Part shown: positions 7,428 through 9,930 of the stretch, piece after piece
How the letters are laid out: every line of letters begins with the position of its first letter
How positions within the stretch are numbered: the stretch's first letter is position 1
Notes under the pieces: generated by a model
Told to the model about the DNA's origin: nothing
Database searches by the model: none
Seen by the model: the letters and a program-made list of their open reading frames with translations, nothing else
Assembly: GCA_002428885.1 (NCBI GenBank)
Contig: DIYE01000060.1
Span: 1 to 9,930, forward strand
Direction: 5' to 3'
Origin: Alphaproteobacteria bacterium UBA6062
GTDB taxonomy: Bacteria; Pseudomonadota; Alphaproteobacteria; Sneathiellales; Sneathiellaceae
Length of the DNA stretch: 9,930 bases
Made by a program: the position numbers and the translations under genes

Positions 7428-7455
7428 CTTGACCACCGGCTGAAAATGGTTACAT
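7428..7455 (+). promoter_or_regulatory. Candidate heat-shock (RpoH-like) promoter of hslVU
   Basis: CTTGAC (7428-7433) is followed by GTTACAT (7449-7455). Alphaproteobacterial RpoH promoters have CTTG at -35 and a CYTATNT-like -10; here CTTG is exact and the -10 matches 5 of 7 positions with 17 bases between them. The same bases also give a poor sigma-70 match (TTGACC). The start would be near 7462, some 36 bases before the hslV ATG. hslVU belongs to the RpoH regulon in other bacteria, which supports the idea, but the -10 match is imperfect. Confidence 0.4.
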
Positions 7456-7497
7456 CGTCATGCAGAAAGACACTTCTTTGAAAGATTGACGCTTCTT

Positions 7498-8061
7498 ATG
7501 TCTGAAAAAATGGAAAGCTGGCACGGGACGACCATCCTGTCAGTTCGTAAAAACGGCAAGGTCGTGGTCGCCGGTGACGGGCAGGTGTCCCTTGGCCAAA
7601 CTGTGATCAAGGGAAATGCCCGAAAAGTCCGGAGGATCGGGGCCGGCGGAAATGTTATCGTCGGCTTTGCCGGTGCGACCGCCGATGCCTTCACCCTGTT
7701 CGAACGGCTGGAGGGGAAACTGGAACAGCATCCAGGCAATTTGACTCGCGCCTGCGTGGAACTCGCAAAGGACTGGCGGACCGACAAATATCTGCGACGT
7801 CTGGAAGCCATGATGGCAGTTGTCGATGAAGAGGTTTCCCTGACCATCACCGGAAATGGCGATGTTCTGGAACCGGAGGACGGTATTATCGCCATCGGCT
7901 CCGGCGGCAATTTCGCCTTGTCCGCAGCCCGTGCCCTGGTGGATATCGATGGTCTCGAAGCCGAGGATATTGCCCGTAAAGCCATGGAAGTTGCTGCAGA
8001 TATCTGTGTCTATACAAACCGCAATTTCACCATCGAAAGCATTAAGCAGAAAGCACTCTAA
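7498..8061 (+). CDS. hslV: HslV peptidase subunit of the HslVU (ClpQY) protease
   Basis: HslV is the proteasome-like double-hexamer peptidase that degrades proteins unfolded by HslU in the cytosol. The 187-residue protein starts with a 10-residue propeptide ([10 protein letters not shown]). Cleavage after G10 exposes the catalytic T11 of TTILSV as the N-terminal threonine. Conserved family stretches are visible, including [35 protein letters not shown] and [11 protein letters not shown] chose the ATG at 7498. A TTG at 7486 and an ATG at 7510 are also in frame, and none has a strong ribosome site, the nearest purine stretch being GAAAGA at 7480-7485. The hslU gene begins 4 bases after the stop. 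Confidence 0.96.
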   Translation: MSEKMESWHGTTILSVRKNGKVVVAGDGQVSLGQTVIKGNARKVRRIGAGGNVIVGFAGATADAFTLFERLEGKLEQHPGNLTRACVELAKDWRTDKYLRRLEAMMAVVDEEVSLTITGNGDVLEPEDGIIAIGSGGNFALSAARALVDIDGLEAEDIARKAMEVAADICVYTNRNFTIESIKQKAL

Positions 8062-8065
8062 CACT

Positions 8066-9376
8066 ATGTCAAATCTCAGCCCCCGCGAAATTGTCTATGA
8101 GCTGGACAGGCATATTGTCGGCCAGAGCGATGCCAAACGATCCGTTGCCATTGCCCTTCGCAACCGCTGGCGGCGACAGCAGCTGTCAGAAGATATGCGC
8201 GAGGAAGTCCTGCCGAAAAACATTCTTATGATCGGACCGACGGGTGTCGGTAAAACAGAGATCTCCCGTCGTCTTGCCAAGCTGGCCAACGCTCCTTTCC
8301 TGAAAGTCGAAGCCACCAAATTCACCGAGGTCGGCTATGTCGGTCGGGATGTGGAACAGATCATCCGCGACCTGATGGAAATTGCCATCAACATGATCCG
8401 CGAACAACAGCGCCAGGAAGTAAAAGCCAAAGCCGAACTGGCAGCGGAGGAACGGGTTCTGGATGCTCTGGTCGGAGAAAACGCGTCCAGCGATACCCGT
8501 CAGAAATTCCGCAAGATGCTTCGCGAAGGATCCCTGGATGACAAAGAAATCGAGCTGAATGTCGTCGATAACAGCTCCGGTGGTATGCCAACCTTCGACA
8601 TTCCCGGAATGCCTGGTGCCCAAATGGGGATGCTCAACCTCAATGACATCTTCGGCAAAATGGGCGCACCGCGTACAAAGCCGCGCAAAATGACCGTCTC
8701 TGAAAGCTATTCTGTCCTGATTGATGAGGAAGGTGACAAGCTGCTGGATGAAGACAGCATTGTTCATGATGCCCGTACTCTCGTGGAAAATGATGCCATC
8801 GTCTTTCTGGATGAGGTTGACAAAATCTGCGCTCGCAGTGACAGGCAGGGTGCCGATGTAAGTCGTGAAGGCGTGCAACGAGACCTCTTGCCCCTGATCG
8901 AAGGCACCATCGTCAATACCAAATACGGCACCGTTAAAACGGACCATATTCTGTTTATCGCGTCAGGCGCTTTCCACATCGCCAAACCTGCAGATCTGCT
9001 GCCGGAACTTCAGGGTCGCCTGCCGATCCGGGTAGAGCTTGAACCGCTTTCAAAAGAGGATTTCAAACGCATTCTGACAGAGCCGGAAGCCAGCCTGATA
9101 AAGCAGTATATTGCTTTGCTGGACACGGAGAAGGTGAAGCTGACCTTTACCGAAGATGCCATTGAGGAAATCGCTACTATTTCAGCGGACGTCAATGCCA
9201 GCGTCGAAAACATTGGTGCTCGGCGGCTACATACGATCCTTGAAAAAGTCCTCGAAAGCATTAGCTTCACAGCGACGGACACACCGGATACCGATCTCGA
9301 AATCAATGCGGAATATGTCCGCAACCATCTGGGTCAGTTGACCACAGATTCCGATCTGTCGAAATTTATCCTCTGA
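8066..9376 (+). CDS. hslU: HslU AAA+ ATPase/unfoldase subunit of the HslVU protease
   Basis: HslU forms the hexameric ATPase ring that unfolds substrates and feeds them into HslV. The 436-residue protein is close to the usual length (443 in E. coli). Walker A is GPTGVGKT (57-64), the pore loop GYVG is at 90-93, and Walker B is IVFLDE (245-250). An arginine-finger candidate is R318 in LQGRLP, and the sensor-2 region is IGARRLH (383-389). The intermediate (I) domain lies at about 105-235. The C-terminal tail LSKFIL is the type that docks into HslV. The start at 8066 gives the conserved [17 protein letters not shown]; the longer in-frame extension upstream lies over hslV and is not coding. The ribosome site is weak, so coupling to hslV translation is likely. 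Confidence 0.97.
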   Translation: MSNLSPREIVYELDRHIVGQSDAKRSVAIALRNRWRRQQLSEDMREEVLPKNILMIGPTGVGKTEISRRLAKLANAPFLKVEATKFTEVGYVGRDVEQIIRDLMEIAINMIREQQRQEVKAKAELAAEERVLDALVGENASSDTRQKFRKMLREGSLDDKEIELNVVDNSSGGMPTFDIPGMPGAQMGMLNLNDIFGKMGAPRTKPRKMTVSESYSVLIDEEGDKLLDEDSIVHDARTLVENDAIVFLDEVDKICARSDRQGADVSREGVQRDLLPLIEGTIVNTKYGTVKTDHILFIASGAFHIAKPADLLPELQGRLPIRVELEPLSKEDFKRILTEPEASLIKQYIALLDTEKVKLTFTEDAIEEIATISADVNASVENIGARRLHTILEKVLESISFTATDTPDTDLEINAEYVRNHLGQLTTDSDLSKFIL

Positions 9377-9400
9377 TGGTTCGCCACTGATACGCAGGCT

Positions 9401-9461
9401 CCTTTAGGAATTGATTAACAAAAAGAGCGTAAATTTTACGCACTTGATTAATTCCTGAAGG
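9401..9461 (+). promoter_or_regulatory. Long RNA hairpin covering the ribosome site of the next gene
   Basis: The arms 9401-9418 and 9444-9461 are an imperfect inverted repeat of 18 bases. In + strand RNA all 18 positions can pair: 15 Watson-Crick and three G.U wobbles. On the opposite strand these three would be A.C mismatches, so the structure is directional. The 25-base apical part contains a second, smaller hairpin (9427-9441). The only ribosome-site candidate of the downstream gene, GAAGG (9457-9461), is the end of the right arm, 10 bases before the ATG at 9472. No U-tract follows, so it does not look like a simple intrinsic terminator. A translational control element is an inference. 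Confidence 0.5.
9427..9441. repeat. Perfect 7+1+7 palindrome inside the hslU downstream spacer
   Basis: GCGTAAA, one T, then TTTACGC. It is symmetrical at DNA level and so could be a protein-binding site, or it could be the inner hairpin of the larger RNA structure at 9401-9461. No second copy is evident to me in the window. Confidence 0.55.
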
Positions 9462-9471
9462 CCAAACGCGT

Positions 9472-9930
9472 ATGAAAATCCTGTCCGAAGCCGAACTTGA
9501 CGAACAGTATGAAATGGAAGCCCTGGACGAGGCTCGTGATGTTGTTGCCGGCCTTGAAGTCCGTATGCAGCAGATCCGGGGCGGAACACTGGCACCGGAC
9601 AAGGCCGCTGTCCTGTTGGCGCAAGACGCCTCGAACCTTCGCTTGAAAGCCAAAGCTGTTAATCTGCCGGGCCTGACCCCACTCAGCCACCGACTGGATG
9701 AATATCTGGCCAATGCAAAAGAGATAACGGTCGACAATCTTGCTGACCTGCAGCGGTTCAGTGATCGCATCAGTGCTGTTCTGGACGGTGACGTTATTCC
9801 CGTGGAGGAAATCGCAACTGTTATCCGCGATTTGCCCCACAAAAGCACCTTTGAAGTATCAGACGTCACCGTCACCGATACGGAAGTGACCCTTATCCTG
9901 CCGCAAAAAACGGCGGCCCGGGTCGTGGAG
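9472..9930 (+). CDS. Hypothetical signalling-type protein, 5' part (possible degenerate Hpt-like N-terminus)
   Basis: The frame is open from the ATG at 9472 to the window end, giving 153 residues; an in-frame stop at 9445-9447 limits the start. Residues 1-105 are predicted mostly alpha-helical. LRLKAKAVNLPGLTPLSHRLDEYL (from about 57) resembles the helix pair around the phosphorylated histidine of Hpt domains, but the histidine itself appears to be absent. After about 120 the pattern becomes beta-like (FEVSDVTVTDTEVTLILP), and QKTAARVVE looks like the first helix of a receiver-type domain. I recall similar proteins in Alphaproteobacteria but cannot name a family with certainty. No transmembrane helix or signal peptide is visible. 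It lies 95 bases downstream of hslU on the same strand, with a structured spacer between them. Confidence 0.7.
   Translation, partial: MKILSEAELDEQYEMEALDEARDVVAGLEVRMQQIRGGTLAPDKAAVLLAQDASNLRLKAKAVNLPGLTPLSHRLDEYLANAKEITVDNLADLQRFSDRISAVLDGDVIPVEEIATVIRDLPHKSTFEVSDVTVTDTEVTLILPQKTAARVVE

Noticed and set aside
7856..8065. N-terminal extension of hslU by 70 residues
   Set aside because: It overlaps the end of hslV in another frame, and HslU proteins begin at the [18 protein letters not shown] sequence at 8066.
8186..8947. Open frame of 253 codons on the - strand opposite hslU
   Set aside because: It lies wholly inside the well-supported hslU gene and shows no domain of its own.
9377..9471. 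Intrinsic terminator after hslU
   Set aside because: There is a strong hairpin but no following U-tract, and both stems are AU-rich, so a simple Rho-independent terminator is not supported.
1..9930. Mobile elements, CRISPR arrays, toxin-antitoxin pairs, phage defence genes, tRNA or rRNA genes
   Set aside because: No transposase, terminal repeats, repeat-spacer arrays or RNA gene patterns were seen; gene content is core metabolism and protein quality control.

Overview
The window looks like chromosomal DNA of an alphaproteobacterium with moderate GC (mid-50s % by eye). The main evidence is the split histidine cluster hisB-hisH-hisA-hisF-hisE with a DUF2628 membrane protein before hisH, facing away from hslVU, an arrangement I know from Alphaproteobacteria. 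A CyaC-type cyclase and an alphaproteobacterial-type adenosine kinase support this. I see no rRNA, tRNA, CRISPR array, transposase or phage gene, and codon use looks even throughout. The region is mostly core housekeeping DNA with a few interesting points.

Left part (1-2506, + strand). The 3' part of a PfkB-family adenosine kinase is followed, after 73 bases with a possible promoter, by a 576-residue adenylate cyclase. The cyclase joins a six-helix histidine-rich membrane anchor, a plant-type [2Fe-2S] ferredoxin domain and a class III cyclase domain. This is the architecture of Sinorhizobium meliloti CyaC, a quinone-responsive redox sensor that makes cAMP.

Middle part (2503-7053, - strand). 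A tightly packed operon is read right to left: hisB, DUF2628 protein, hisH, GNAT acetyltransferase, hisA, hisF, hisE, HIT protein. Genes overlap or lie at most 25 bases apart, and a good sigma-70-like promoter lies upstream of hisB. HisH and HisF form the imidazole glycerol phosphate synthase, HisA and HisE supply its substrate pathway, and HisB performs the next step. hisG, hisD, hisC, hisI and hisZ are not here. The last gene (HIT) ends tail to tail with the cyclase gene, with the two stop codons overlapping.

Right part (7054-9930). A small 80-residue protein of unknown function is divergent from hslV-hslU, the ATP-dependent HslVU protease. The 171-base divergent spacer holds a possible heat-shock-type promoter for hslVU. 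After hslU there is a 95-base spacer with a long imperfect inverted repeat. As + strand RNA it would pair over 18 base pairs, all three mismatches being G.U wobbles, and it would cover the ribosome binding site of the next gene. That gene runs off the window end. It has an alpha-helical N-terminal part that may be a degenerate Hpt-like domain.

The best candidates for follow-up are the redox-sensing cyclase, the RNA hairpin before the last gene, that last gene, and the small protein next to hslV.
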